Shown: positions 1-7,741 of the stretch, in pieces
Position numbering within the stretch: position 1 is the stretch's first letter
Layout: every line of letters begins with the position of its first letter
Origin: Actinocatenispora sera
GTDB lineage: Bacteria; Actinomycetota; Actinomycetes; Mycobacteriales; Micromonosporaceae
Direction of reading: 5' to 3'
NCBI RefSeq assembly: GCF_018324685.1
Contig: NZ_AP023354.1
Location: 1,302,001 to 1,366,000, forward strand
Length of the DNA stretch: 64,000 bases
Translations under genes and position numbers: made by a program
Notes under the pieces: generated by a model
Database searches by the model: none
What the model was told of the DNA's origin: nothing
Seen by the model: the letters and a program-made list of their open reading frames with translations, nothing else

Positions 1-480
1 GCGATGTTCGTGCACTTCAGCATCCTGCACATCGCGATGAACATGTACGTGCTGTGGGTGCTCGGGCGCTACCTGGAACGCGCGCTCGGCCCGGCCCGGT
101 TCGTCGCGCTCTACTTCATCGCCGGCATCGGCGGCAACGTCGCCTGCTACCTGTTCACCGACCGCACCCTGTCCGGCGGCGCCTCGACCGCGGTGTTCGG
201 CCTGTTCGCGGCGATGTTCTTCGTCAACCGCAAGCTGAACCTGTCCAGCTCCAGCGTGGTCGTGCTGATCGTGATCAACCTGGTCTTCAGCTTCCTGGTG
301 CCGGGCATCTCGATCATCGGGCACATCGGCGGCCTGGTCACCGGTGGCGTCCTCGGCCTGGGCCTGGCGTACGCACCGAGGTCGGCCCGGACGCCGGTGC
401 AGATCGCCGTACTCGGCGGCGTCCTGCTGGTGTTGATCCTGCTCACCGTGGGCAGAACGGCCCAACTCCTGGCGACCTGA
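1..480 (+). CDS. Rhomboid family intramembrane serine protease (5' end outside window)
   Basis: The reading frame is already open at base 1, so the N-terminus is missing. Hydrophobic helices fill the fragment. A GGAST segment holds the likely catalytic Ser, about residue 61 counting from the Met at base 4. The later GHIGG segment supplies the catalytic His at about 107. Rhomboids cleave transmembrane substrates inside the membrane using this Ser-His dyad. The usual first helices and the upstream N-terminal part are not visible. The next gene downstream is convergent, so this is the last gene of its transcript. Substrate unknown. Confidence 0.9.
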   Translation, partial: AMFVHFSILHIAMNMYVLWVLGRYLERALGPARFVALYFIAGIGGNVACYLFTDRTLSGGASTAVFGLFAAMFFVNRKLNLSSSSVVVLIVINLVFSFLVPGISIIGHIGGLVTGGVLGLGLAYAPRSARTPVQIAVLGGVLLVLILLTVGRTAQLLAT

Positions 481-535
481 CGCCGGTAGCCGCCTGCCCG
501 CCGGTAGCTGCCGGTGGCGCGATCTTCCGGAACGT

Positions 536-1237
536 TCAGGTGGTCGGACGCATCGCGCCCAGCTGACGGACCACGTCGACGCAGTCGGCGCCGCCGAGCT
601 GGGTGCGGCTGAACAGGTGCAACTCGGTGTCGCAGTCGATCTCCACCAGCTCGGACCGGATGCCGCGGCGGGACCGGCGGTCGACCCGGATGCGCTCCAC
701 GTCCGACCACGGGACCCGGTGGTGGCCGAGGATGCCGCGGATGGTCACGCCGTCCCGGTCGGCGGCCAGCGAGACGGCCAGCACCAGATCGCGCAGGGCC
801 AGCACGGCGAGCACCATGGCCCCCGCCAGCCCGATCGCCAGCCCGACCCGGTCGGTACCCCCGGCCCAGAGCCCGGCGACGACGAACGCCGCCGCCCCGA
901 CGCCCTTCAGCACGGCGGCGGCGGGGCGGACCCGCCACTCGACCCGCTCCGGTACCGGTCCGGCGGCCGGCGCGGCCGACTCGTCGGCCCAGCCGGTCTC
1001 CGCCGCCCAGTCCGCGGTGCCGGCGGGCGGCGCATCCGGCCAGCCCGCGGCGCCGGCGTCGGGCGCACCGAGCGGGTCCGCGGTGCCTGCGGGCGGTGCA
1101 TCCGGTCGGTCCGCGGCGTCGAAGGGCGGGACAACGGGCCGGAACGGGTCGGCCCGGTCGGTCGGTGTCGTCTCATCCCCGCCCGGGTCGCCCGGCGCCC
1201 CGGGCCGCACCTTGTACGGCTCCGCTCCGCTGTCCAT
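536..1237 (-). CDS. PH-domain membrane protein with Pro/Ala/Asp-rich N-terminus
   Basis: About 233 aa from an ATG at 1237; an alternative GTG 36 bp upstream would add 12 residues. The first ~110 residues are a disordered stretch rich in Asp, Pro, Ala and Gly. Two hydrophobic segments (AAAFVVAGLWAGG and LAIGLAGAMVLAVLALRDLV) are followed by a bacterial PH-like module with DRDGVTIRG and VPWSDVERI, as in small actinobacterial PH-domain proteins. Genes like this commonly sit between rhomboid and the crgA region. It is convergent with the rhomboid gene. Function is unknown beyond membrane attachment and a PH fold. Confidence 0.75.
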   Translation of the reverse strand: MDSGAEPYKVRPGAPGDPGGDETTPTDRADPFRPVVPPFDAADRPDAPPAGTADPLGAPDAGAAGWPDAPPAGTADWAAETGWADESAAPAAGPVPERVEWRVRPAAAVLKGVGAAAFVVAGLWAGGTDRVGLAIGLAGAMVLAVLALRDLVLAVSLAADRDGVTIRGILGHHRVPWSDVERIRVDRRSRRGIRSELVEIDCDTELHLFSRTQLGGADCVDVVRQLGAMRPTT

Positions 1238-1321
1238 CCGCCCAGTCTGCCCGCCCGCCGAAACGCCGGCCACACCCCGCGCGCGGCGACACCGGACGGC
1301 ACCGTGCAGCGGCGGGCAGGG

Positions 1322-1363
1322 TCAGGCCGGCAGCGTCAGGCCGGCAGCGTCAGGCCGGCAGGG
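1322..1363. repeat. Three 14-bp tandem repeats covering a stop codon
   Basis: TCAGGCCGGCAGCG occurs at 1322-1335, 1336-1349 and (last base pair region altered) 1350-1363. The third copy contains the stop codon and last codons (LPA-stop) of the TetR gene on the minus strand, so the 3' end of the gene has been duplicated outward twice. Confidence 0.9.
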
Positions 1364-1979
1364 TGGCGGCGACCTGTCGCCGGATCGTGCCGAGGTCGAC
1401 CGTGGTCGACAGCAGCGCCTCGTCCGGCTCGTCCGGGTTCGGCTGATCGACGCCGAGCAGGGTCCGGAACACCCGGGGCAGTACGGTGCGGCCGAGCAGA
1501 TCGGTGGCCAGCGCCGCACCGTCCGCGGTGGCCAGCTCGTACCGGTCGGTCAGGTAGTCGGCGAGCCGCTGGTGCGCGCTCGCGAAGATCGCCTCGAAGT
1601 ACGCGCGGGCGCTGGCCGGCATCCGCTCGGCGGCGCTGATACAGAGCCGGCAGGTGTGTACCTGAGGTTCCCAGACGAGCAGCTGCAGCAGCCGCCCGCA
1701 GTACCGGGTGACCGCCTCGTCGGGCTCGCTGGCGTACGTGTCGGGGGTGCGCAGCCGGCCCAGGTACAGCTCGCGGACCAGCTCCAGCACGGCCAGGAAC
1801 AGCGCGTCCTTGCTCTTGAAGTGGGCGTACAGGGACCGCTTGGAGGTGCCGGCCCGGGCCGCGACGGCGTCCATCGAGGCGCGCTCGTACCCGGTTTCCA
1901 GGAAGACCTCCTTGGCGCTGATCAGGATGTGCCGCCGCAGCTGTTCGCCCCGTCGCTGGGGGGTGCGGTCACCCGTCAT
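1350..1979 (-). CDS. TetR family transcriptional regulator
   Basis: 209 aa. The N-terminal ~60 residues form a TetR helix-turn-helix (ILISAKEVFLETGYERASMDAVAARAGTSKRSLYAHFKSKDALF, in two parts), followed by a ligand-binding domain with Cys residues in VHTCRLCISAAERM. The gene is divergent from the NmrA-like oxidoreductase at 2071. An inverted repeat between them (2016-2042) is the probable operator, so this protein likely represses both itself and its neighbour. The ligand is unknown. The 3' end is tandemly duplicated downstream. Confidence 0.92.
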   Translation of the reverse strand: MTGDRTPQRRGEQLRRHILISAKEVFLETGYERASMDAVAARAGTSKRSLYAHFKSKDALFLAVLELVRELYLGRLRTPDTYASEPDEAVTRYCGRLLQLLVWEPQVHTCRLCISAAERMPASARAYFEAIFASAHQRLADYLTDRYELATADGAALATDLLGRTVLPRVFRTLLGVDQPNPDEPDEALLSTTVDLGTIRRQVAATLPA

Positions 1980-2015
1980 CGCACGGCCCTCTTCATGTGC
2001 CTTGCACCTCGTCAG

Positions 2016-2042
2016 AAGTAAACGGTACAGTAGAGTTTACTT
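2016..2042. promoter_or_regulatory. Inverted repeat, probable TetR operator
   Basis: AAGTAAAC at 2016-2023 and GTTTACTT at 2035-2042 are perfect 8-bp arms around an 11-bp spacer. The site is AT-rich in a GC-rich background and lies between the divergent TetR gene and the oxidoreductase, where an autoregulated repressor would bind. Confidence 0.75.
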
Positions 2043-2070
2043 GTTCGCTCCTGCATATCGGAGACATGCC

Positions 2071-2967
2071 ATGATCGTCATCACCGCACCCACCGGCAAC
2101 ATCGGCCACCAGGTTCTCGACCACGTTCTCGCCACCGACCGACCGGTCCGGGTCATCGTCCGGAATCCGGCCCGGCTGCCGAGCCGGGTCCGCGACCGGG
2201 TCGAGGTGGTGCCCGGCTCGCACGGGGACCCGGCCGTCGTCGACCGGGCCTTCGCCGGTGCCGAGGCAGTGTTCTGGCTGGTACCGGTGGACCCCGCGGC
2301 CGAGAGCATGGAGCAGGCGTTCGCCGGGTTCACCGGGCCCGCCGCCGCCGCACTGCGCCGGCACGGCGTACCGCGGGTCGTCGATGTCAGTGCGCTCGGT
2401 CGCGGCACGCCGTACGCCGAGCGCGCCGGCTACGTGACCGGCTCGCTCGCGATGGACGACCTGCTCGCCGACACCGGCGTGGCGCTGCGCACCCTGGCCG
2501 CCGCCGGCTTCCTCGACAACGTGCTGCGCCAGGTCGGTTCGATCGCCGGCCAGGGCACGCTGTACGACGTGGTTCCGCCGCAACGCGCGCTGCCGATGGT
2601 CGCCACCCGGGACATCGCCGCCGTCGCCGCCCGGCTGCTGCTCGACGACGGCTGGACCGGTCGGCAGGACGTGCCGCTGCTCGGCCCGGAGAACCTGTCG
2701 TACGCCGACCTCGCCGCCACCGCCGGCGACGTGCTCGGCCGCCCGGTGCGGTACGAGCAGATCACGACCGCGGCGCTGGCCGACCAGATGCTCCGGTACG
2801 GCCGGTCCGCGGCGATGGCGCAGGGGCTGGTCGAGATGATGACCGCGAAGGTGGACGGCCTGGACGACGCGGTGGTGCGCACGCCACGGCACGTCGCGGA
2901 CACGCCGACCACGTTCCGCCAGTGGTGCGAGGACACCCTCGCGCCGGCCGTGCGCGCCGCCGCCTGA
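2071..2967 (+). CDS. NmrA/azoreductase-like NAD(P)-binding oxidoreductase
   Basis: 298 aa from ATG 2071. The start MIVITAPTGNIGHQV is a Rossmann beta-alpha-beta with the GxxGxxG-type loop of atypical short-chain reductases (NmrA/HSCARG family). Members use NAD(P)H or sense the NADP/NADPH ratio. The C-terminal half has the LLGPENLSYADLAA segment typical of this family, and there is no classical YxxxK pair in the usual place. It is probably under control of the divergent TetR protein. Substrate not predictable; an electrophile- or quinone-detoxifying role is inference. Confidence 0.85.
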   Translation: MIVITAPTGNIGHQVLDHVLATDRPVRVIVRNPARLPSRVRDRVEVVPGSHGDPAVVDRAFAGAEAVFWLVPVDPAAESMEQAFAGFTGPAAAALRRHGVPRVVDVSALGRGTPYAERAGYVTGSLAMDDLLADTGVALRTLAAAGFLDNVLRQVGSIAGQGTLYDVVPPQRALPMVATRDIAAVAARLLLDDGWTGRQDVPLLGPENLSYADLAATAGDVLGRPVRYEQITTAALADQMLRYGRSAAMAQGLVEMMTAKVDGLDDAVVRTPRHVADTPTTFRQWCEDTLAPAVRAAA

Positions 2968-3023
2968 CCCGCCGGGCCGGCGACCGCGGTACGCTTCGGG
3001 CAAAGGCTACCGGGGAGTAACAG

Positions 3024-4205
3024 ATGCGCGACGCGGTCATCGTCGAAGCGGTACGCACGCCGGTCGGACGGCGCAAGGGCACGCTGGCCGGGGTTCATCC
3101 GGTCGATCTGTCGGCGCGGGTGCTGACCGCGCTGGCCGAGCGGTCCGGCATCGACCCGGAGCTGGTGGACGACGTGGTGTGGGGCTGCGTCAGCCAGGTC
3201 GGCGAGCAGTCCTGGAACATCGCCCGCAACGCGGTGCTCGCCGCCGGCTGGCCCGAGTCGGTGCCCGGCACCAGCATCGACCGGCAGTGCGGCTCCAGCC
3301 AGCAGGCGCTGCACTTCGCCGCCGCGGCGGTGGTCAGCGGCCAGTGCGACGTGGTGGTCGCGGGCGGCGTCGAGGCGATGACCCGGGTACCGATGGGATC
3401 CTCGGTCGGCCACGACGTCGGCACGCCGTTCGGCCCGCAGGTGCTCGCCCGGTACGCCGGTGTCGAGGGCGTCACGCCGGGGCCGCTGCCGTTCAACCAG
3501 GGGGTCGGCGCCGAGCTGATCGCCCGGCGCTACGGGTTCGGCCGCACCCAGCTCGACGAGTACGCGCTGGCCAGTCACGCGAAGGCGGCCGCGGCCCAGG
3601 ACGCGGGGCTGTTCGTGGACGAGATCGTGCCGGTGCCGCTGGACGGCGGCGGGGTGTTCGACGCCGACGAGGGCATCCGGCGCGACACCTCGCTGGCCAA
3701 GCTCGGCGAGCTGCCGACCCCGTTCCGGCCGGACGGGGTGGTGACCGCCGGCTCCGCCTCGCAGATCTCCGACGGCTCGGCCGCCATGCTCGTCACCACC
3801 AGCGAGAAGGCACGCGAGCTGGGCCTGACCCCGATCGCCCGGGTGCACGCGACGGCGCTGGCCGCCGCCGACCCGGTGTTGATGCTCACCGCACCGATGC
3901 CGGCCACCGTGAAGGTGCTGGCGAAGGCCGGGTTGGGCATCGACGACATCGGCGTGTTCGAGGTGAACGAGGCGTTCGCGCCGGTGCCGCTGGCCTGGCT
4001 GAAGGACACCGGCGCCGACCCGGAGCGGGTCAACCCGCGGGGTGGCGCGATCGCGCTCGGGCACCCGCTGGGCGGCTCCGGCGCGCGGCTGATGACCACG
4101 CTGCTGGGCGCGATGCGTACCGGTGGCCACCGGTACGGGCTGCAGACGATGTGCGAGGGCGGCGGGATGGCCAACGCCACCGTGCTGGAGTTGCTCGACG
4201 CCTGA
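3024..4205 (+). CDS. Thiolase (acetyl-CoA C-acyltransferase)
   Basis: 393 aa, normal thiolase length. The nucleophile Cys89 lies in IDRQCGSSQQA. His347 is in IALGHPLGGSG and Cys377 in TMCEGGGMA, positions close to those of the classical biosynthetic/degradative thiolases. It cleaves or condenses 3-ketoacyl-CoA with CoA or acetyl-CoA. The start MRDAVIVEAVRTPVG is preceded by GGGGAG. No hydratase or dehydrogenase partner is adjacent, so chain length and pathway (fatty acid or steroid degradation) cannot be fixed from context. Confidence 0.95.
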   Translation: MRDAVIVEAVRTPVGRRKGTLAGVHPVDLSARVLTALAERSGIDPELVDDVVWGCVSQVGEQSWNIARNAVLAAGWPESVPGTSIDRQCGSSQQALHFAAAAVVSGQCDVVVAGGVEAMTRVPMGSSVGHDVGTPFGPQVLARYAGVEGVTPGPLPFNQGVGAELIARRYGFGRTQLDEYALASHAKAAAAQDAGLFVDEIVPVPLDGGGVFDADEGIRRDTSLAKLGELPTPFRPDGVVTAGSASQISDGSAAMLVTTSEKARELGLTPIARVHATALAAADPVLMLTAPMPATVKVLAKAGLGIDDIGVFEVNEAFAPVPLAWLKDTGADPERVNPRGGAIALGHPLGGSGARLMTTLLGAMRTGGHRYGLQTMCEGGGMANATVLELLDA

Positions 4206-4229
4206 GCCGGGCCGCCGGAGCCGGCGGCG

Positions 4230-4469
4230 TCACTGCATCGGCAGGTCGAACTCGCCGTCCTTGGCGCCGCCGACGAACGCGTCCCACTCGGCCTGGGTGA
4301 AGACCAGCACCGGGCTGTTCGGGTCCTCGCCGTTGCGCATGCAGATCTTGTCCTCGACGAACGCCACCTCGATGCGGCCGCCGCCCTTCGGCGTCTCCTC
4401 GTCGGAGCCTCGCCACACCGCATTGGTCAGGTCGGGGCATTCCTTCTTCTGCGACTCGGGAGCGGTCAT
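4230..4469 (-). CDS. DUF397 domain protein
   Basis: 79 aa. It shows the DUF397 pattern: a W-R-G-S start segment, IEVAFVEDKICMRNGEDP, then VLVFTQAEWDAFVGGAKDGEFD. DUF397 proteins are small actinobacterial proteins usually encoded next to Xre-type regulators (the WhiJ-AbaA-orfA type system). No Xre partner lies beside this copy, so it is an orphan. RBS-like GAGGAGAG precedes the ATG. Role unknown, presumed regulatory. Confidence 0.9.
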   Translation of the reverse strand: MTAPESQKKECPDLTNAVWRGSDEETPKGGGRIEVAFVEDKICMRNGEDPNSPVLVFTQAEWDAFVGGAKDGEFDLPMQ

Positions 4470-4691
4470 CGTCTCTCCTCAGCGGGCGGTACCGGCGCCG
4501 ACCGGCGCCGCGTTCGACGGTAGCCGGGCGGTTCGTCGGTCATCGACCGGGTCGACGCGACGCCTCGGCGGGCGCGCGGACACTGGCGTGATCAACGACA
4601 CAGGCAAACTCGACGTCGGAAATCGGACAGTGGCCGCGACGGGGCCGATGCCGAACTCGAGTGACCGTGGCCGCCATGTCACGACAGGTAC

Positions 4692-4726
4692 CAACAGAGT
4701 TATCCACAGTGTGGATAACTCTGTTG
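4692..4726. promoter_or_regulatory. 35-bp palindrome containing two head-to-head DnaA boxes
   Basis: Perfect 17-bp arms around a single central G. Each arm contains TTATCCACA, the consensus 9-mer DnaA box, so two boxes face each other with one base between them. It lies just 3' of crgA and upstream of the DUF397 gene, both on the minus strand. As RNA it would fold into a 17-bp hairpin, so a crgA terminator is the main alternative. A 13-bp direct repeat GCGATCCCGGGTG follows at 4732 and 4749. Confidence 0.7.
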
Positions 4727-4785
4727 ATGGGGCGATCCCGGGTGCGCGGCGATCCCGGGTGTGCCAGGAGAGTGCGACGGTCGGG

Positions 4786-5054
4786 TCAGCGCCACCGGGA
4801 CAGCACGACCAGGCTCGCCACCAGCGCGGCGAAACCGATCGCGAGGTTCCAGTACCCCCAGGTCCCGACCGGGAAGAGGCCGCCGGAGAGGTAGTAGGTC
4901 ACCAGCCAGCCGATCCCGACCACGATGAGCACCAGCGCGGTGATCGGCACCCAGGTCGGGCTGGGCTTCTTCTTCGCCGCGGCGGTGCGCTCCTGCGGTC
5001 GCAGATCCGCGGCGGCGTGTAAACCTTCTTCGTACGTACTCGCGACTTAGGCAC
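4786..5054 (-). pseudogene. crgA: crgA, cell division inhibitor CrgA, with an apparent 1-base frameshift
   Basis: The GTG at 5054 opens VPKSRVRTKKVYTPP, the conserved CrgA N-terminus. The following ADLRPQERTAAAKKKPSPTW and two membrane helices (VPITALVLIVVGIGWLVTYYL; YWNLAIGFAALVASLVVLSRWR, split here) are in a different frame ending at TGA 4786. Between the codons at 5013-5015 and 5008-5010 only two bases remain where three are needed, so 269 bp replace the expected 270. CrgA is a small septal membrane protein linking FtsZ, FtsQ and FtsI. Restoring one base gives about 89 aa. It may be a sequencing error in a CCGCCGCGG run, a true mutation, or translation may restart at an internal GTG covering both helices. 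Confidence 0.85.
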
Positions 5055-5120
5055 GGTCTCTCCTGACAGGGGTTCCGGACGCTAGCGTAATCAAGGTTGG
5101 GCAGACCGCAAGGAGGAGGC

Positions 5121-5921
5121 GTGGCGGATTCCAGTCCCGCGGACCGGAACCCCGGGTTGCTCGCCCAATTCCTGCTGCCGCGCCGGCGCCCCGGCCGAAA
5201 GCCCGGTTGGTCTGCCATCGTGCCACTTGTGGTCGTTGCCGCGGGGTTCCTGTTCGCCACCACCGCCAGTACCGCCCGCGGCACGCAGCTGCGGGAGGAC
5301 CGCCGGGTGCAGCTCAGCGACGCGATCCGGCAGCGCCAGGCGGACGTGGCCCGCAGCGAGAAGCGGGCCGCCGCGCTGCGCGCCGAGGTCGAGGACGACA
5401 CCAGCCGGCAGGGCCGCAACGATGCGCGCGTGCGTGACCAGCAGAAACGCGCCGACGGAAGCAAGGCCACCGCCGGCCTGACCGCGGTGCACGGCCCGGC
5501 GCTCACGGTCACCCTGAACGACGCGCCCCGCCAGCCCGACCGCCAGCTGCCCACCGGCGCGACCGCCGACGACGTGGTGGTACACCAGCAGGACGTGCAG
5601 GCGGTCGTCAACGCCCTGTGGGCCGGTGGCGCCGAGGCGATGTCCATCATGGACGTCCGGGTGATCTCGACCAGCGCGGTACGCTGCGTCGGCAACACGC
5701 TCCTGCTGTCCGGCCAGGTGTTCTCGCCGCCGTTCGTGATCGTGGCGATCGGTGACCGGGGCCGGATGAACGCGGCGCTGGACACTGCGCCGGGCGTGCG
5801 TGCCTTCCGCGCCGCGGCCAAGGACTGGGGTCTCGGTTACGAAGTCAAGGAGGACGACGACGTGCGGGTGCCGGCGTACCACGGGTCCTCGTCCCTGTCC
5901 GACGCCCGCGTGCCGCGGTAG
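5121..5921 (+). CDS. DUF881 family membrane-anchored protein
   Basis: 266 aa from GTG 5121, chosen because AAGGAGGAGGC lies just upstream. A single hydrophobic segment (IVPLVVVAAGFLFATTAS) follows a basic N-terminus. A coiled-coil-like stretch rich in Arg, Gln and Glu (LSDAIRQRQADVARSEKRAA) then leads to the DUF881 domain with HGPALTVTLNDAP and VVHQQDVQAVVNALW. DUF881 proteins are found next to division genes in actinobacteria, here crgA and sortase E. Molecular function is not established. Divergent from crgA. Confidence 0.9.
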   Translation: MADSSPADRNPGLLAQFLLPRRRPGRKPGWSAIVPLVVVAAGFLFATTASTARGTQLREDRRVQLSDAIRQRQADVARSEKRAAALRAEVEDDTSRQGRNDARVRDQQKRADGSKATAGLTAVHGPALTVTLNDAPRQPDRQLPTGATADDVVVHQQDVQAVVNALWAGGAEAMSIMDVRVISTSAVRCVGNTLLLSGQVFSPPFVIVAIGDRGRMNAALDTAPGVRAFRAAAKDWGLGYEVKEDDDVRVPAYHGSSSLSDARVPR

Positions 5922-5956
5922 GAACGGATGCGAGCCGATCATCCCGCGGAGGGCAC

Positions 5957-6778
5957 GTGAGCTACTGGGGGCCGGAGGAAGGCCGGGGCTGGCGCCCGGA
6001 CGACGACGAGACGGTCGTCATGCCGGCCGTGCCCAGGGAGATCCGGTCGCACCGGGCCCGCGGTCGGGGCCGCGGGCGGGGAGCCGGACGGCCCGAGCCG
6101 GCCGCCGCGGTACCGCCGCACGCCGACGGGCCGGTGCGCCGGGCCGTCCGCGGCATCGGTGAGGTGCTCATCACCTGCGGCCTGATCGTGATGCTGTTCG
6201 CCGGGTACGAGATCTGGGGCAAGCAGATCGTCATCCACAAGCAGCAGGACAGGTACGAGCAGCAGCTGCAACGGGCCTGGCAGGATCCGCCGAAGAAGGC
6301 GGACGACGCGCCGCCGCTGCCCGGCCAGGCGCTGGCCCGGCTGTACATTCCGCGGTTCGGCATCAAGCTGATCGTGGTGCAGGGCGTGACGCCGGAGGAC
6401 ATCCGCAACGCGCCCGGCCACTACCCCGACTCCGCGATGCCCGGCCAGATCGGCAACTTCGCCGTCGCCGGCCACCGGGAGGACGCGATCTTCCCGCGCA
6501 ACTTCGACAAGTTGCGGATGGGCGACGACATCATCGTGCAGACCCGCACCACCTGGTTCGTCTACCGCACCTACCAGCAGCAGATCGTCGACCCGCACCA
6601 GGTGGACGTGGTCAACCCGGTGCCGGGCGAGCCTGCGGACGCCAAGCCGACCAAGGCGCTGGTCACGCTCACCACGTGCAATCCGTGGTGGGACAACTAC
6701 CAGCGGCTGATCTACCACGGCAAGCTGGTCCGCCAGATGCCCACCGCGGACGGCATGCCGAAGGAACTGAAGGGCTGA
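5957..6778 (+). CDS. Class E sortase
   Basis: 273 aa from GTG 5957. A disordered basic N-terminus precedes one membrane helix at about 70-87 (VLITCGLIVMLFAGYEIW), then the extracellular sortase domain. The catalytic triad is visible: His173 in AVAGHRED, Cys241 in LTTCNPWW and Arg250 in YQRLIY. Class E sortases of high-GC Gram-positives attach proteins bearing LAXTG-type signals to peptidoglycan. The gene lies 35 bp after the DUF881 gene and 3 bp before a small membrane protein, so an operon is likely. No substrate with a sorting signal is seen in this window. Confidence 0.95.
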   Translation: MSYWGPEEGRGWRPDDDETVVMPAVPREIRSHRARGRGRGRGAGRPEPAAAVPPHADGPVRRAVRGIGEVLITCGLIVMLFAGYEIWGKQIVIHKQQDRYEQQLQRAWQDPPKKADDAPPLPGQALARLYIPRFGIKLIVVQGVTPEDIRNAPGHYPDSAMPGQIGNFAVAGHREDAIFPRNFDKLRMGDDIIVQTRTTWFVYRTYQQQIVDPHQVDVVNPVPGEPADAKPTKALVTLTTCNPWWDNYQRLIYHGKLVRQMPTADGMPKELKG

Positions 6779-6781
6779 CGG

Positions 6782-7039
6782 ATGTACGGGTGGATCTGGC
6801 GCAAGCTCCCGTTCGGCCTGCCCGGGAAGCTGATCGGCACGCTGGTACTGGTCGCCGGCGCCGCCGCGCTGCTGTGGTACCTGGTGTTCCCGGCCGTCGA
6901 CCCGATCCTGCCGTTCAACGACGTCCAGGTCACCGGCCCGGGCAACGACCCCGGTTCGGGCAACGGTGCCGGCCACGATCGCGGTACGCCGAGCCCGACG
7001 CCGCGCCACGCCGGCGGCTCCGACCTTCCCGGCAACTGA
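6782..7039 (+). CDS. Small single-pass membrane protein downstream of sortase E
   Basis: 85 aa. One hydrophobic helix (LIGTLVLVAGAAALLWYLVF) follows MYGWIWRKLPFGLPGK, and the C-terminal half is an extracytoplasmic-looking Gly/Pro/Asn-rich tail. It starts 3 bp after the sortase stop. Similar small proteins accompany sortase E and pabA in related actinomycetes. Not assigned to a function; a partner or accessory of the sortase is only inference. Confidence 0.8.
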   Translation: MYGWIWRKLPFGLPGKLIGTLVLVAGAAALLWYLVFPAVDPILPFNDVQVTGPGNDPGSGNGAGHDRGTPSPTPRHAGGSDLPGN

Positions 7040-7078
7040 CCCGCTGGCGGGGCGTGGACAGCACCTAGACTTCCTGAC

Positions 7079-7729
7079 ATGGGTACCCGGGTGCTGGTGG
7101 TGGACAACTACGACTCGTTCGTGTTCAACCTCGTGCAATACCTCGGCCAGCTCGGGGTGGACTGCCTGGTCCGCCGCAACGACGAGCTGACCGTCGACGA
7201 GGCGCTCGGGCTGGACGTGGCCGGCGTGCTGCTGTCACCCGGCCCCGGCACGCCGGGCCGCGCCGGCATCTGCGTCCCGCTGGTCACCGCCGCCGCCGGG
7301 CGGCTGCCGATCTTCGGCGTCTGCCTCGGTCACCAGGCCATCGCCGAGGCGTACGGGGCGACCGTGGCGCGGGCGCCCGAGCTGCTGCACGGCAAGACCA
7401 GCGAGGTGCACCACACCGGGGCCGGGGTGCTCGCCGGCCTGCCCGAGCCGTTCACCGCCACCCGGTACCACTCGCTCGCGGTGACCGAGTCGACCCTGCC
7501 GCCGGAGCTGGTCGTCACCGGGCGCACCGAGTCCGGCGTCGTGATGGCGATGCGGCACCGCGACCTCGCGATCGAGGGCGTGCAGTTCCACCCCGAGTCG
7601 GTGCTCACCCAGGGCGGTCACCTGATGTTGGCGAACTGGCTGGCCGGCTGCGGCCACCCGGAGGCGCTGGCGCTCGCCCCCGCCCTGGCCGAGCAGGTCG
7701 AGCGCCGCCGCCTCGTCGCCGCCGGCTGA
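7079..7729 (+). CDS. pabA: Glutamine amidotransferase, aminodeoxychorismate/anthranilate synthase component II
   Basis: 216 aa class I glutamine amidotransferase. Cys82 sits in FGVCLGHQA, and His171 and Glu173 in VQFHPESV form the triad. It starts VLVVDNYDSFVFN as in PabA/TrpG. The enzyme releases ammonia from glutamine for PabB (folate) or TrpE (tryptophan). No component I gene is present here, so PabA or an amphibolic PabA/TrpG cannot be separated. A position between sortase E and pknB is common in actinomycetes. Convergent with pknB, 12 bp apart. Confidence 0.93.
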   Translation: MGTRVLVVDNYDSFVFNLVQYLGQLGVDCLVRRNDELTVDEALGLDVAGVLLSPGPGTPGRAGICVPLVTAAAGRLPIFGVCLGHQAIAEAYGATVARAPELLHGKTSEVHHTGAGVLAGLPEPFTATRYHSLAVTESTLPPELVVTGRTESGVVMAMRHRDLAIEGVQFHPESVLTQGGHLMLANWLAGCGHPEALALAPALAEQVERRRLVAAG

Positions 7730-7741
7730 CCGCCGGCGAAA

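Noticed and set aside
4692-4726. Chromosomal origin (oriC)
   Set aside because: Only two DnaA boxes, no cluster, no dnaA/dnaN/gyrB and no AT-rich unwinding region.
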